Below are positions 7,089 through 15,573 of a DNA stretch of 64,000 nucleotides, piece after piece. Location: positions 1 through 64,000 of the forward strand of contig NZ_SCRH01000058.1 in NCBI RefSeq assembly GCF_004298145.1, read 5' to 3'. This DNA is from Mycobacterium sp. Lineage in GTDB: Bacteria > Actinomycetota > Actinomycetes > Mycobacteriales > Mycobacteriaceae. A program made the position numbers and the translations under genes. The notes under the pieces were generated by a model. It searched no databases. It worked only from the letters and a program-made list of their open reading frames with translations, and had not been told where the DNA came from. Each line of letters opens with the position of its first letter. The first letter of the stretch is position 1.

Positions 7089-7253
7089 TGATCGGCGGTA
7101 CCCGCGATCACCCACGGGACTGGATGTAGGCCAGAAAGCCGACCACCTCGCCGGGGACCAACCGGCCGATCGCGCCGCTGGAATAGACGGCGATCGGTAC
7201 CAGCGGACCAATACTTTGGGCCTGCCGCCGACAACGCCGCGAAGCGCCACTCA

Positions 7254-7259
7254 TACACT
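7254..7259 (+). promoter_or_regulatory. -10 element (TACACT) of a probable leaderless transcript
   Basis: TACACT ends eight bases before the ATG at 7268 and no ribosome site intervenes, the usual layout of leaderless mycobacterial mRNAs. Confidence 0.45.
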
Positions 7260-7267
7260 GACCCAGC

Positions 7268-8065
7268 ATGGGCATGCTGTTCGGTCTCGCGCCGTGGATT
7301 GTGTATTGGATCCTTGTCGGAAACGTTCCTTTCGCTGCCGCCGCGCTGGTCGCACTCGCGGTCGCCGCCGCCGGCCTGGGCCTGGGGGGCGTGGCTGGCA
7401 GGCGCTGGGAGTTCTTTGATTTCGCTTCTGTCGCAGCGCTTTTGATCCTCGTCGTGCTGAGCTTCACGCTCAGTCAGCCGTTCCTGGAGCGGTGGATCCT
7501 GACGCTGAGCATCGCCGGGATCTTCCTGGTGACGCTGATCGGGATGCTGGTCGGCAAGCCGTTCGTGGCCGAGTTCGCCGCGGCCGAACACGCTCCCGAC
7601 GTCGTCAAAACCGAGCTGTTCCGCCGGATCGTCACCACGCTCGGCTGGATGTGGGTCGCGACGTTCGCCGCCATGACGGTGTCGTCGGCGATCCCGTCGC
7701 TCGCGCAACGCCCCGCGGGGACGGGCGCGGCGTTGATCCTGGACTCCAAGACCCCGCTGTCGTTCCTCTGCTATTGGATCATTCCGTTCGGGCTGCTGGG
7801 TCTGGCCGCGGTGGCGTCGCGCTTGCTGGCCGACCGGATGCTGGCCGGGATCGACCATGTGGCGCGGGAAACCTCGTTCGTCGCCTACGACGAGGCCACC
7901 ATCGATGAGCTGTACTTCCTCGCCACCGAACACGCCAACCGTGAGGTCGGCCCGGGTAAGGAGGCCTACGCCGTCAAGGTCGGCGGGATGGGAACCCCGT
8001 TGACCGGAGACGAGTCCCGAAAGTCGTGGCCGTCGACCTACAAGGTGCGCGACAAGCGACACTGA
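7268..8065 (+). CDS. Integral membrane protein of unknown function
   Basis: A 265-residue protein with about six hydrophobic segments (roughly residues 4-24, 25-46, 52-70, 76-95, 130-148 and 160-182) and a soluble C-terminal tail of about 80 residues (FVAYDEATIDELYFLATEHANREVGPG). I do not recognise the family. The start lacks a ribosome site but has a -10-like TACACT at leaderless spacing; a second in-frame ATG follows two codons later. The next gene begins 19 bases after its stop, so the dienelactone hydrolase and two following genes may form an operon with it. Confidence 0.8.
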   Translation: MGMLFGLAPWIVYWILVGNVPFAAAALVALAVAAAGLGLGGVAGRRWEFFDFASVAALLILVVLSFTLSQPFLERWILTLSIAGIFLVTLIGMLVGKPFVAEFAAAEHAPDVVKTELFRRIVTTLGWMWVATFAAMTVSSAIPSLAQRPAGTGAALILDSKTPLSFLCYWIIPFGLLGLAAVASRLLADRMLAGIDHVARETSFVAYDEATIDELYFLATEHANREVGPGKEAYAVKVGGMGTPLTGDESRKSWPSTYKVRDKRH

Positions 8066-8084
8066 AACCCGCAAAGGAGTCGTG

Positions 8085-8841
8085 ATGAACGCGCCCAGCC
8101 CGGACGCCATCCGCGCGGAGACGGTGACCATCACCGGTCACGGCGGCGACGAGATCGAGGCCTACCAGGCCGTGCCGCTCGCGCCGGGGTCACGCGGAGG
8201 CATCGTGTGGATTCACCACATGCCCGGCTACGACCGCGAAACCAAGGAGTTCGTCCGCCGGCTCGCCGTCAGCGGTTATCACGCCGTGGCGCCGAACCTC
8301 TATTCGCGCGAGGCCCCGGGCGCCGCGCCCGACGACGCGGCCGCCGCGGCGCGGGCCGCCGGCGGGGTGCCCGACGAGCGACTGGTCGGCGACGTCGCGG
8401 GCGCGGTCGAGCAGCTGCGCTCGCTGCCCGGCGCCAACGGGAAGTTCGGCGTCATCGGGCACTGCTCGGGCGGCCGGCACGCGTATCTGGCGGCATGCTC
8501 GCTGCCGTTCGACGCGGCGGTGGACTGCTACGGCGCGTTCATCGTCGAGGACCCGCCCGAGGGAATGCCCAAGACCATGCAGCCGATCCTGCGCCTGGCC
8601 GCAAACCTGAGCTGTCCGCTGCTGGGCCTGTTCGGGCTCGACGACCGGTTCCCCGCACCCGCGGGGGTGGCCACCCTGGACGCCGAACTCGACAAGTTCA
8701 ACAAGCCGCACGAGTTCCACTCCTACGAGGGCGCGGGCCACTCCTTTTTCTCCGTCGACCGGCCGGCGTACCGGCCGGAGGCCGCGGTGGACGGCTGGCG
8801 GCGGCATCGACGAATTCTTCGCCACGCACCTGAAAGGCTAG
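8085..8841 (+). CDS. Dienelactone hydrolase family protein, frameshifted near the C-terminus
   Basis: An alpha/beta hydrolase of the dienelactone hydrolase group: nucleophile motif GHCSGG (Cys127), GLDDRFPAP with the acid, and GAGHSFF with the His. AAAGGAG precedes the ATG. Around 8799-8806, TGGCGGCGGCATC seems to hold one base too many. The other frame continues IDEFFATHLKG and a TAG at 8841, the typical family ending just before the next gene. The frame as read instead runs on with non-homologous residues to 9134, through the whole next gene. I take 8841 as the ancestral end. All catalytic residues precede the shift, so activity may survive. Confidence 0.78.
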
Positions 8842-8850
8842 GTAACAGCC

Positions 8851-9138
8851 ATGTGCACCTATCTCACCGAACACGTCGAGATCGACGGCAGCGGCAAGGG
8901 CGCAACCGGGTGGTTCGGCGCCAACCGCGCGACGGTGTACGTCGACCACCCCGTCCACGCGCCCTACGGCCACACGGTCAACATCGACGTGATCAACCCG
9001 CAGCTCGGCCCGTCGGCGCGGGTGGCCCTGGAATTGACCGAGGAGAGCGCCCTGGCGCTGGCCGACGCCATCCACAAAGCGATCGCCCACGCGCCGGCCG
9101 GGCTGGCCGCCAAGGGCCAGGAGGCCGACGATGACTGA
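8851..9138 (+). CDS. Conserved hypothetical protein (MCTYLTEHV family)
   Basis: A 95-residue soluble protein beginning MCTYLTEHVEIDGSGKGATG, a form I associate with a small conserved actinobacterial family of unknown function (possibly DUF6295). It has a conserved HPVHAPYGHTVNIDV segment with several His and a C-terminal helix. It starts ten bases after the presumed end of the dienelactone hydrolase and overlaps the next gene by eight bases, so the three are likely co-expressed. No function can be assigned. Confidence 0.8.
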   Translation: MCTYLTEHVEIDGSGKGATGWFGANRATVYVDHPVHAPYGHTVNIDVINPQLGPSARVALELTEESALALADAIHKAIAHAPAGLAAKGQEADDD

Positions 9139-9892
9139 CTATCCGCAGATGGCCGCCGTGCGGGGCAGGATCGAACCCGCGCCCCGGCGGGTCCGCGGCT
9201 TCCTCGGCGACGCGCTGGTCTTCGACACCACCGCCGCCCGATACGTGTGGGAAGCCCCTTACTACCCGCAGTACTACATTCCGCTGGCCGATGTCCGCAC
9301 CGAATTCCTGCACGACGAAAACCACGCCCAGACAGTGCAGTTCGGCCCGTCGCGGCTGCACTCCCTGGTGGGTGACGGCCAGACGCATGAGTCCGCCGCG
9401 CGGGTATTCGACGCCGACAGCGACAGCCCACTGGCCGGTACCGTGCGGTTCGAATGGAATCCGTTGCGCTGGTTCGAAGAAGACGAACCGATCTACGGCC
9501 ACCCGCGCAACCCCTATGCGCGCGTCGACGCCCTGCGCTCGCACCGGCACGTCCGGGTCGAGCTTGACGGAATCACCTTGGCGGACACCACGTCTCCGGT
9601 ATTTCTGTTCGAAACAGGCTTGCCCACAAGATATTACATCGATCCAACCGACGTCGCCTTCGCGCACCTGCAACCCAGCACCACACAGACGCTGTGCCCG
9701 TACAAGGGAACGACGTCAGGCTATTGGTCGGTGCGTCTGGGTGACGTCGTGCACGAGGACCTGGCGTGGACCTACAACTACCCGCTGCCCGCGGTCGCTC
9801 AGATCGCCGGTCTGATCGCCTTCTACAACGAAAAACTTGACATCGTCGTCGACGGGGCTAGATTGTCGAGGCCGCAGACGCAGTTCAGCTAG
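9131..9892 (+). CDS. DUF427 domain-containing protein
   Basis: A 253-residue protein built of two DUF427-like beta-rich units: RVRGFLGDALVFDTTAARYVWE (about 20-41) followed by YYPQYYIPLADV, and a second HVRVELDGITLADTT with YYIDPTDV and CPYKGTTSGYWSV (about 180-200). This double arrangement is common in Actinobacteria. The biochemical role of the family is not established. It overlaps the preceding small gene by eight bases and is the last gene of this run; a 310-base gap follows. Confidence 0.85.
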   Translation: MTDYPQMAAVRGRIEPAPRRVRGFLGDALVFDTTAARYVWEAPYYPQYYIPLADVRTEFLHDENHAQTVQFGPSRLHSLVGDGQTHESAARVFDADSDSPLAGTVRFEWNPLRWFEEDEPIYGHPRNPYARVDALRSHRHVRVELDGITLADTTSPVFLFETGLPTRYYIDPTDVAFAHLQPSTTQTLCPYKGTTSGYWSVRLGDVVHEDLAWTYNYPLPAVAQIAGLIAFYNEKLDIVVDGARLSRPQTQFS

Positions 9893-10202
9893 CGCCGACG
9901 GCGAAAACCGGCGGTGTGATATTCGCCTCGTCGGCGGCAAATCCTGAGGTTTCCTTACTGGCGCGTCGGTAGAGCGCAAACGCGGATCGTTAGCGGCGAA
10001 GGCAAAACCCGCCGGAAGACGGTTTGCAATGGTTTCGCTACGGGTAAGCGACTGCGATACAGCGTGATTGGAAGTCTGAGCAGAACCTGAGTGCGTGGAG
10101 TGACGTAGCTAACGTCGGGCGTTTTGAACTGCTTTAAGGCGAATTTTGGTCAGTAGACTACCGAAAACCAGTCTCGTCGGCGCCTTTCGGTGCTGAAAGC
10201 CG
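9893..10202. other. Non-coding gap upstream of the beta-propeller gene
   Basis: I find no gene here. It should contain the promoter of the Rv1057-like gene, which in Mtb responds to MprA and SigE. I could not identify a site confidently. It also marks the right edge of the stretch that differs from Mtb gene order. Confidence 0.5.
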
Positions 10203-11381
10203 GTGGACCCGGAGGCCAAATCGTCGCGTGCGTGCGACGTCGTCACTTTGGCCCCCGGGGCCGACGAACACAGCAAAGGCGGTACCAGCGTGAGTGATGC
10301 ATACGACCCTAAGGCGGCCACGTTCGAGGTCGACAACACCGCGGTGGTTCGCGTTCCGGTGCACAGCGGTCCGATCAGCGACATGGACATCAGCGCCGAC
10401 GGGCGCCGGCTGCTCGTGACGAACTACGGCCACAACGCGGTCTCGGTCATCGACGCCCACACCCTTCGTGTCACGAGCGTCGTCGCCGGCCTCAGCGAGC
10501 CGTCCACCGTCGCGACGAGCGGCGCGGACGCGAACTACGCCTACGTCAGCACCGCCACCGCCGCCTATGACGCCATCGAAGTCGTCGACGTCGCCACGAA
10601 CTGGCGGATTGCCACGCATCGGCTCGCGCACAGCGTGAGCGACCTGACGGTGAGCCGCGACGGAAAGTACCTCTACGCCAGCCGAAATGCGGTCCGCGGC
10701 GCCGACGTGACGGTCCTGGACACCACGACGGGCGAACTCGAGGTGATCGAACTGTCCACCGCGCCCGGCACGACCACCGCCTGCGTCCGGGCCAGCGCCG
10801 ACGGGCGCCGCCTGTACGTCGGCGTCAACGGGCCGAACGGCGGCAGCCTCGCCGTCGTGGAGACCCGCACGCGGTCCGACGGTGGCCGTGTCGGTGGCCG
10901 TTCGCGCATCGTCGGCACCATCGAGCTCGGTTTGCCCGTCCGCGATGCGGCGCTGAGCAACGACGGCAGCACGGTGTATGTGGCAAGTTGCGGTCCGGTG
11001 GTGGGCTCGGTGCTTGACGTCATCGACCCGCGCGCCAACAAAATCGTCAAGACCCGCAAGATCGACGAGATCACCGGGCCGCTGACCCGGATGGCCCTCA
11101 GCCGCGACGGCGAGCGCGCCTACCTGGTCAGTGACGACCGCGTCACGGTGCTCGGCACCCGGACGCAGGACGTCGTCGGGGAGGTCACGGTGTCCAAGAA
11201 CCCGTCCTGCGTGCTGGAAAGCCCCGACGGCAGCCACCTCTATGTCGCCGACTACTCCGGCGTGATCACCGCGGCGCGGATCGCCTCGGGGCCGGCGCCG
11301 CACCGCGGCGGTGCGGATCACGGGGACGTGCCGGCCGCGGGCTGGCTGGACACGCCCCAGTGGGAGCCGGCGCTGGCCTAA
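10203..11381 (+). CDS. YncE-like beta-propeller protein (Rv1057 orthologue)
   Basis: A 392-residue protein of repeated four-strand blades with the motif ISADGRRLLVTNYGHNAVSVID, recurring as VSRDGKYLYASRNAV, ASADGRRLYVGVNG, LSNDGSTVYVASCG, LSRDGERAYLVSDD and SPDGSHLYVADYSG. This gives the six to seven blades of the YVTN/YncE fold. Position next to fadD14 and length (393 in Mtb) identify it as the Rv1057 counterpart, a stress-regulated propeller in Mtb. I use the GTG behind GAAAG; a GTG at 10290 (VSDAYD) is an alternative. No signal peptide is evident. The ligand is unknown. Confidence 0.88.
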   Translation: MDPEAKSSRACDVVTLAPGADEHSKGGTSVSDAYDPKAATFEVDNTAVVRVPVHSGPISDMDISADGRRLLVTNYGHNAVSVIDAHTLRVTSVVAGLSEPSTVATSGADANYAYVSTATAAYDAIEVVDVATNWRIATHRLAHSVSDLTVSRDGKYLYASRNAVRGADVTVLDTTTGELEVIELSTAPGTTTACVRASADGRRLYVGVNGPNGGSLAVVETRTRSDGGRVGGRSRIVGTIELGLPVRDAALSNDGSTVYVASCGPVVGSVLDVIDPRANKIVKTRKIDEITGPLTRMALSRDGERAYLVSDDRVTVLGTRTQDVVGEVTVSKNPSCVLESPDGSHLYVADYSGVITAARIASGPAPHRGGADHGDVPAAGWLDTPQWEPALA

Positions 11382-11601
11382 CCCGCTCGGCGCCGCGGAA
11401 CGGCGCGGCGCTCCAAAGCCGTGCCGGCCGAACGGGATCCACGCCGTCGGTCGTCGGCCCGGATGATCTCCGCCACGATCGCCGAATTCGGGCTTAGGGT
11501 GGGAAGCGGTCGGCGGCCTTTCACCGTCGGCCCGGAATGCGGGCGCCGCATTTCGCGGATTGGCACAGGCAGTGCCGCGCGGAGAACAAGGCGGTACATC
11601 G

Positions 11602-13233
11602 ATGGACGGCACGATGCAGGACTATCCGTTGACCATCGCCGCGATCATGCGCCACGGCTGCGGTGTCCACGGGGACCGCACGGTCACCGACACCACCGGG
11701 GACGGCTACCGCACGACCAGCTATCGGGAACTGGGCTGCCAGGCTGCCCAACTGGCGAATGGATTGCGCCGGCTCGGTGTGACCGGTGACCAGCGGGTGG
11801 CGACGTTCATGTGGAACAACACCGAGCATCTGGCCGCCTACCTCGCGGTGCCGTCGATGGGCGCCGTTCTGCACACCCTCAACATCCGCCTGTTCCCCGA
11901 ACAGATCGCCTATGTCGCCAACGAAGCCGAAGACCAGGTGGTGCTGGTCGACGCCTCGCTGATCACAGTGCTCGCCCCGGTGCTGCCCAGCCTCGAGACC
12001 GTGCACACCGTGATCGCGGTGGGCGAGGGCGACACCGCGCCGCTGCAAGAATCGGGCAAGACCGTGTTGAACTACGCCGACGTCATCGCCGGCGAGTCGA
12101 CCGAATTCGACTGGCCGCGCATCGACGAGAACTCCGCGGCCGCGATGTGCTACACGAGCGGCACCACCGGCAACCCGAAAGGCGTGGTCTACAGCCACCG
12201 TTCGAGTTACCTGCACACGATGGGCGCGTGCACCACCAACGGAATCGGTGTCGGGGCCAGCGACAGCGTGCTGCCGATCGTGCCGATGTTTCACGCCAAC
12301 GCCTGGGGACTGCCGTACGCGGCGCTGATGGCCGGCGCCGACTTGGTGCTGCCGGATCGCCACCTCGATCCCCGGTCGCTGGTGGCAATGATCGAAGACC
12401 TGCGGCCCACCGTGACCGGCGCGGTGCCGACGATCTGGAACGCCGTCGGGCACCACCTCGAGGGCGACCCCGACCACGACCTGTCGTCGCTGCGGCTGGT
12501 GGTCTGCGGCGGCTCGGCCGTTCCGGTATCGCTGATGCGCACCTTCGAGGAAAAGCACGACGTGCAGATCCGGCAGTTGTGGGGCATGACGGAGACCTCG
12601 CCGCTGGCAACCATGGCGTGGCCGCCGCCGGGGACCCCGGAGGACCAGCACTGGACATTCCGCGGGACCCAGGGCCAGCCGGTCTGCGGGGTGGAGTTGC
12701 GGATCGTCGACGACGACGGCCAGGTGCTGCCCAACGACGGCAACGCCGTGGGGGAGGTCGAGGTCCGCGGCCCGTGGATCGCCGGCTCCTACTACCTGGG
12801 GCGCGACGAGTCGAAGTTCGACTCCGGCTGGCTGCGCACCGGCGACGTGGGCCGCATCGACGGGCGCGGCTACGTCACCCTGACCGACCGGGCCAAAGAC
12901 GTCATCAAATCCGGTGGGGAATGGATCTCCTCGGTCGAGCTGGAGAACATCCTGATCGGCCACCCCGATGTGGTCGAGGCCACGGTGGTCGGCGTCCCCG
13001 ACGAACGTTGGGACGAACGCCCGCTCGCGGTGGTGGTGGCCAAAGAGGGCGCGCCGGTCACGGCGGAGCAGCTGCGAATTTTCCTCGCGGACAAGGTCGT
13101 TCGATGGTGGCTGCCCGAGCGGTGGACGTTCGTCGACGAGATTCCGCGCACCAGCGTCGGCAAGTACGACAAGAAAGCCATCCGGTCCCGATACGCCGAA
13201 GACGGCTACCGGGTGATCGAAGTGCGCGACTAG
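11602..13233 (+). CDS. fadD14: Fatty-acid--CoA (AMP) ligase FadD14
   Basis: A 543-residue acyl-activating enzyme that forms acyl-AMP and then acyl-CoA. P-loop-like motif YTSGTTGNPKG at 184-194, QLWGMTETSP (about 335-344), GWLRTGDVG (about 413-421) and the C-terminal SVGKYDKK with the catalytic Lys near 525 are all present. The length from the chosen ATG equals Mtb FadD14 as I remember it. In-frame starts at 11560 and 11614 are possible. It follows the propeller gene by 220 bases and precedes the Rv1060-like gene by 29 bases, as in Mtb. The acyl substrate is not known; medium-chain acids are typical of the group. Confidence 0.92.
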   Translation: MDGTMQDYPLTIAAIMRHGCGVHGDRTVTDTTGDGYRTTSYRELGCQAAQLANGLRRLGVTGDQRVATFMWNNTEHLAAYLAVPSMGAVLHTLNIRLFPEQIAYVANEAEDQVVLVDASLITVLAPVLPSLETVHTVIAVGEGDTAPLQESGKTVLNYADVIAGESTEFDWPRIDENSAAAMCYTSGTTGNPKGVVYSHRSSYLHTMGACTTNGIGVGASDSVLPIVPMFHANAWGLPYAALMAGADLVLPDRHLDPRSLVAMIEDLRPTVTGAVPTIWNAVGHHLEGDPDHDLSSLRLVVCGGSAVPVSLMRTFEEKHDVQIRQLWGMTETSPLATMAWPPPGTPEDQHWTFRGTQGQPVCGVELRIVDDDGQVLPNDGNAVGEVEVRGPWIAGSYYLGRDESKFDSGWLRTGDVGRIDGRGYVTLTDRAKDVIKSGGEWISSVELENILIGHPDVVEATVVGVPDERWDERPLAVVVAKEGAPVTAEQLRIFLADKVVRWWLPERWTFVDEIPRTSVGKYDKKAIRSRYAEDGYRVIEVRD

Positions 13234-13262
13234 GGCCGAGCATCGGCGAAAGGCTTGCGACA

Positions 13263-13736
13263 GTGACACATTCACACATCGTCAATCAATCCGTGCTCAC
13301 CCCGGTCACCGTGCAGGACGCGTTCGGCCGGACGCTGCCGATGCCGCTGCCCACGCTTTTCAACCGCTGGTACGGCCCGTTCCCGCCGATCAGGGACGTG
13401 CGCCAGCAGACGGGCGCCTGGGACGCGGCGGGTCAGACCCGCATCGTGCACCTGGCCGGCGGCGCCACCATGCGCGAGCAACTGACCGGCGTCGACCCGC
13501 CGCGCTCGTTCGGCTACCGGCTCGGCGAGATCACCGGCCCGATGGGGTTGCTGGTCGATCACGTTGTGGGCGAATGGATTTTCACCCCGGCGGCGGCCGG
13601 AACCGAGATCACCTGGCGCTGGGACATCCATCCGAAATCGCCGCGAACGGCTTGGGCGCTGCTGCTGCTGGGCCGGATGTGGAAGGGCTACGCGCGGCGG
13701 GCGCTGGCCAACCTGTCGGCCTTGCTGACGAGCTGA
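13263..13736 (+). CDS. Conserved hypothetical protein (Rv1060-like)
   Basis: A 157-residue soluble protein with VTVQDAFGRTLPMPLPTLFNRWYGPFPPI near the start and TWRWDIHPKSPRTAWALLLLGRMWKGYARRAL at the end, a pattern like SRPBCC/polyketide cyclase-type lipid-binding folds with a long C-terminal helix. The start GTG sits 29 bases after fadD14 with GAAAGG upstream. Length matches Mtb Rv1060 (157). Its place behind an acyl-CoA ligase hints at lipid handling, but nothing in the sequence shows it. A second, much longer overlapping frame across fadD14 is spurious. Confidence 0.78.
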   Translation: MTHSHIVNQSVLTPVTVQDAFGRTLPMPLPTLFNRWYGPFPPIRDVRQQTGAWDAAGQTRIVHLAGGATMREQLTGVDPPRSFGYRLGEITGPMGLLVDHVVGEWIFTPAAAGTEITWRWDIHPKSPRTAWALLLLGRMWKGYARRALANLSALLTS

Positions 13737-13749
13737 GCCCTCGGGCCAC

Positions 13750-13755
13750 TACCGT
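13750..13755 (+). promoter_or_regulatory. -10 element (TACCGT) of a probable leaderless transcript
   Basis: TACCGT ends eight bases before the ATG at 13764, with no ribosome site between. Confidence 0.4.
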
Positions 13756-13763
13756 GGGAAGCC

Positions 13764-14654
13764 ATGTGCCGACTCTTTGGCCTGCACGCCGGGACGCACG
13801 CGTGCACCGCCACCTTTTGGCTGCTGGACGCGCCGGACAGCCTGTCAAAACAGAGCAGGCGAAACCCGGACGGCACCGGCCTGGGCATCTTCGACGAACG
13901 CGCACAACCGCACCTCTACAAGGAGCCCATAGCCGCCTGGCAGGACGCCGCATTTGCGACCGAAGCGCATCGAATGACCGGCACCACCGTCATCGCCCAT
14001 GTCCGCTACGCGACCACCGGATCGCTCGACATCCGCAACACCCACCCGTTTCTGCAGGACGGCCGGATCTTCGCGCACAACGGTGTCCTCGAAGGCCTGG
14101 ACGTCATCGACGAGCGGCTGCGTGAGATCGGCACCGCCGACCTGGTACTGGGCGACACCGACTCCGAGCGCGTGTTCGCGTTGATCACCGGCTCGATCCG
14201 GGCCCGCGCCGGCGACATCACCGGAGGGCTCGTCGACGCCATGGGATGGCTTGCCGGGCACGTCCCGATCTACGCGGTCAACGTGCTGCTGAGCACGGCC
14301 ACCGAGATGTGGGCGCTGCGTTACCCGCACACCCACGAGCTCTACATCCTGGACCGATCCGACGGTGCGGCGTCCCAGGATCCCGAATTCGACTTCCACA
14401 CCCTACGAATTCACGTGCGATCGGAGCACCTGTGCGCCCGGCCGTCGGTGGTGTTCGCCACCGAGCGCATGGACGGCGACTCGCGCTGGCGCCTTCTCGA
14501 GCCGGGGGAGCTGATTCACGTCGACGCCGGGCTGCGCGTCACCCGCAGCCTGGTGCTGCCCGACCCGCCCAAACAGCTGCTGCGCCGGGAGGATCTGAGC
14601 ACGCCGGTGCGGGACTCGCAACACGCCCTGCCGAGCACCCGGCGGCCGGTCTGA
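13764..14654 (+). CDS. Class II glutamine amidotransferase (Rv1061 orthologue)
   Basis: A 296-residue N-terminal-nucleophile amidohydrolase: it begins MCRLFG, with Cys2 exposed after Met removal, followed by NPDGTGLG, VRYATTG (about 92-98) and THPFLQDGRIFAHNGVL (about 105-121), the core motifs of the YafJ/GATase_4 group. It should hydrolyse glutamine or a gamma-glutamyl compound. EgtC of ergothioneine synthesis is a relative but lies in a different operon, so the partner and product remain unknown. It precedes two patatin genes, as in Mtb. Confidence 0.88.
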   Translation: MCRLFGLHAGTHACTATFWLLDAPDSLSKQSRRNPDGTGLGIFDERAQPHLYKEPIAAWQDAAFATEAHRMTGTTVIAHVRYATTGSLDIRNTHPFLQDGRIFAHNGVLEGLDVIDERLREIGTADLVLGDTDSERVFALITGSIRARAGDITGGLVDAMGWLAGHVPIYAVNVLLSTATEMWALRYPHTHELYILDRSDGAASQDPEFDFHTLRIHVRSEHLCARPSVVFATERMDGDSRWRLLEPGELIHVDAGLRVTRSLVLPDPPKQLLRREDLSTPVRDSQHALPSTRRPV

Positions 14655-14672
14655 CACCGTTTGGCAGAGTTG

Positions 14673-15548
14673 GTGAGCGTGACGAACAAACGCGCCCTGG
14701 TGCTGGCTGGTGGAGGGATAGCGGGAATCGCCTGGGAGACAGGTGTTCTGCGTGGCATCGCCGACGAGTCGCCGGCGGCGGCCCGGCTGCTGGTCGAGTC
14801 GGATGTGCTGGTCGGGACGTCGGCGGGCTCGGCGGTCGCCGCGCAGCTGAGCAGCGGCCACACCCTCGATGAGCTGTTCGACCGGCAAGTCGCCGAGTCG
14901 TCGGCCGAAATCGATTCCGGCGTCGACGTCGACGCCATCACCGAACTGTTCCTGACCGCCCTGGGCGCCCCGTACGAGGAGCCGCGCGACAAGACCCGCC
15001 AACAGATGCAGCGGATCGGGGCCGTGGCGCTGGCGACCGAAACCGTTCCCGCGCCGGTGCGCCGCCAGGTGATCGCCCAGCGCCTGCCATCGCACGACTG
15101 GCCCGACCGGGCGTTGCGGCTCACCGCCATCGACGTCGCCACCGGAGAACTGACCGTCTTCGACCGCAAGTCCAACGTCGACCTCGTCGATGCCGTCGCG
15201 GCCAGCTGCGCCGTGCCCGGCGCGTGGCCACCGGTGACGATCGCGGGCCGCCACTACATGGACGGCGGGATCGCCAGCTCGGTCAACCTCGTGGTGGCCG
15301 CCGACTGTGATCGTGCGGTGGTGCTGGTGCCCTCGGGCATCGACGCGCCGTCGCCGTTCGGTGCCGGGCCGGCCGCCGAGGTCTCATCATTCGCCGGCGC
15401 TGCGTTCGCGGTCTTCGCCGACGGCGACTCGCTGGCCGCCTTCGGGCCCAACGCATTGGATCCGGGCTGCCGGGTCCCCTCGGCCCTGGCCGGGCGCGAA
15501 CAGGGTCGCCGCGAAGCCGCGACCATCGTCCGGTTCCTCGGCATGTGA
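14673..15548 (+). CDS. Patatin-like phospholipase (Rv1062 orthologue)
   Basis: A 291-residue patatin-fold lipid acyl hydrolase. The oxyanion-hole Gly-rich loop is LAGGGIAG (residues 11-18), the catalytic serine is in VGTSAGS (Ser50) and the Asp of the dyad is in YMDGGIAS (Asp197). I chose the GTG (VSVTNKRALV); a TTG four codons upstream or a GTG two codons downstream are alternatives. It starts 18 bases after the amidotransferase stop, so they are probably co-transcribed. It converges on a second patatin gene of different subtype. Confidence 0.88.
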   Translation: MSVTNKRALVLAGGGIAGIAWETGVLRGIADESPAAARLLVESDVLVGTSAGSAVAAQLSSGHTLDELFDRQVAESSAEIDSGVDVDAITELFLTALGAPYEEPRDKTRQQMQRIGAVALATETVPAPVRRQVIAQRLPSHDWPDRALRLTAIDVATGELTVFDRKSNVDLVDAVAASCAVPGAWPPVTIAGRHYMDGGIASSVNLVVAADCDRAVVLVPSGIDAPSPFGAGPAAEVSSFAGAAFAVFADGDSLAAFGPNALDPGCRVPSALAGREQGRREAATIVRFLGM

Positions 15549-15555
15549 CGGGTTC

Positions 15556-15573
15556 GCTTGTCGCGCAAGCTGT
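15556..15573. terminator. Short hairpin between convergent patatin genes
   Basis: GCTTG-TCGCG-CAAGC followed by TGTTT lies in the 25-base gap between the two stop codons. It could end transcription from the left; the stem is only five pairs. Confidence 0.35.

Noticed and set aside
7108..7251. Protein-like tail on the minus strand (PLVPIAVYSSGAIGRLVPGEVVGFLAYIQSRG)
   Set aside because: It reads smoothly and could be the end of a lost gene, but there is no supporting start, and the plausible promoter of the next gene lies over it. Too little to call.
8842..9134. Extension of the dienelactone hydrolase to 9134 as a 349-residue protein
   Set aside because: The extra part has no family likeness and overlaps a well-formed small gene in another frame. 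A one-base shift near 8800 explains it better.
2804..10202. Phage-type attachment repeat of the tRNA 3' end
   Set aside because: I looked for a second copy of TTCGAGTCCGACTGGGGGC downstream and saw none. No integrase gene is present.
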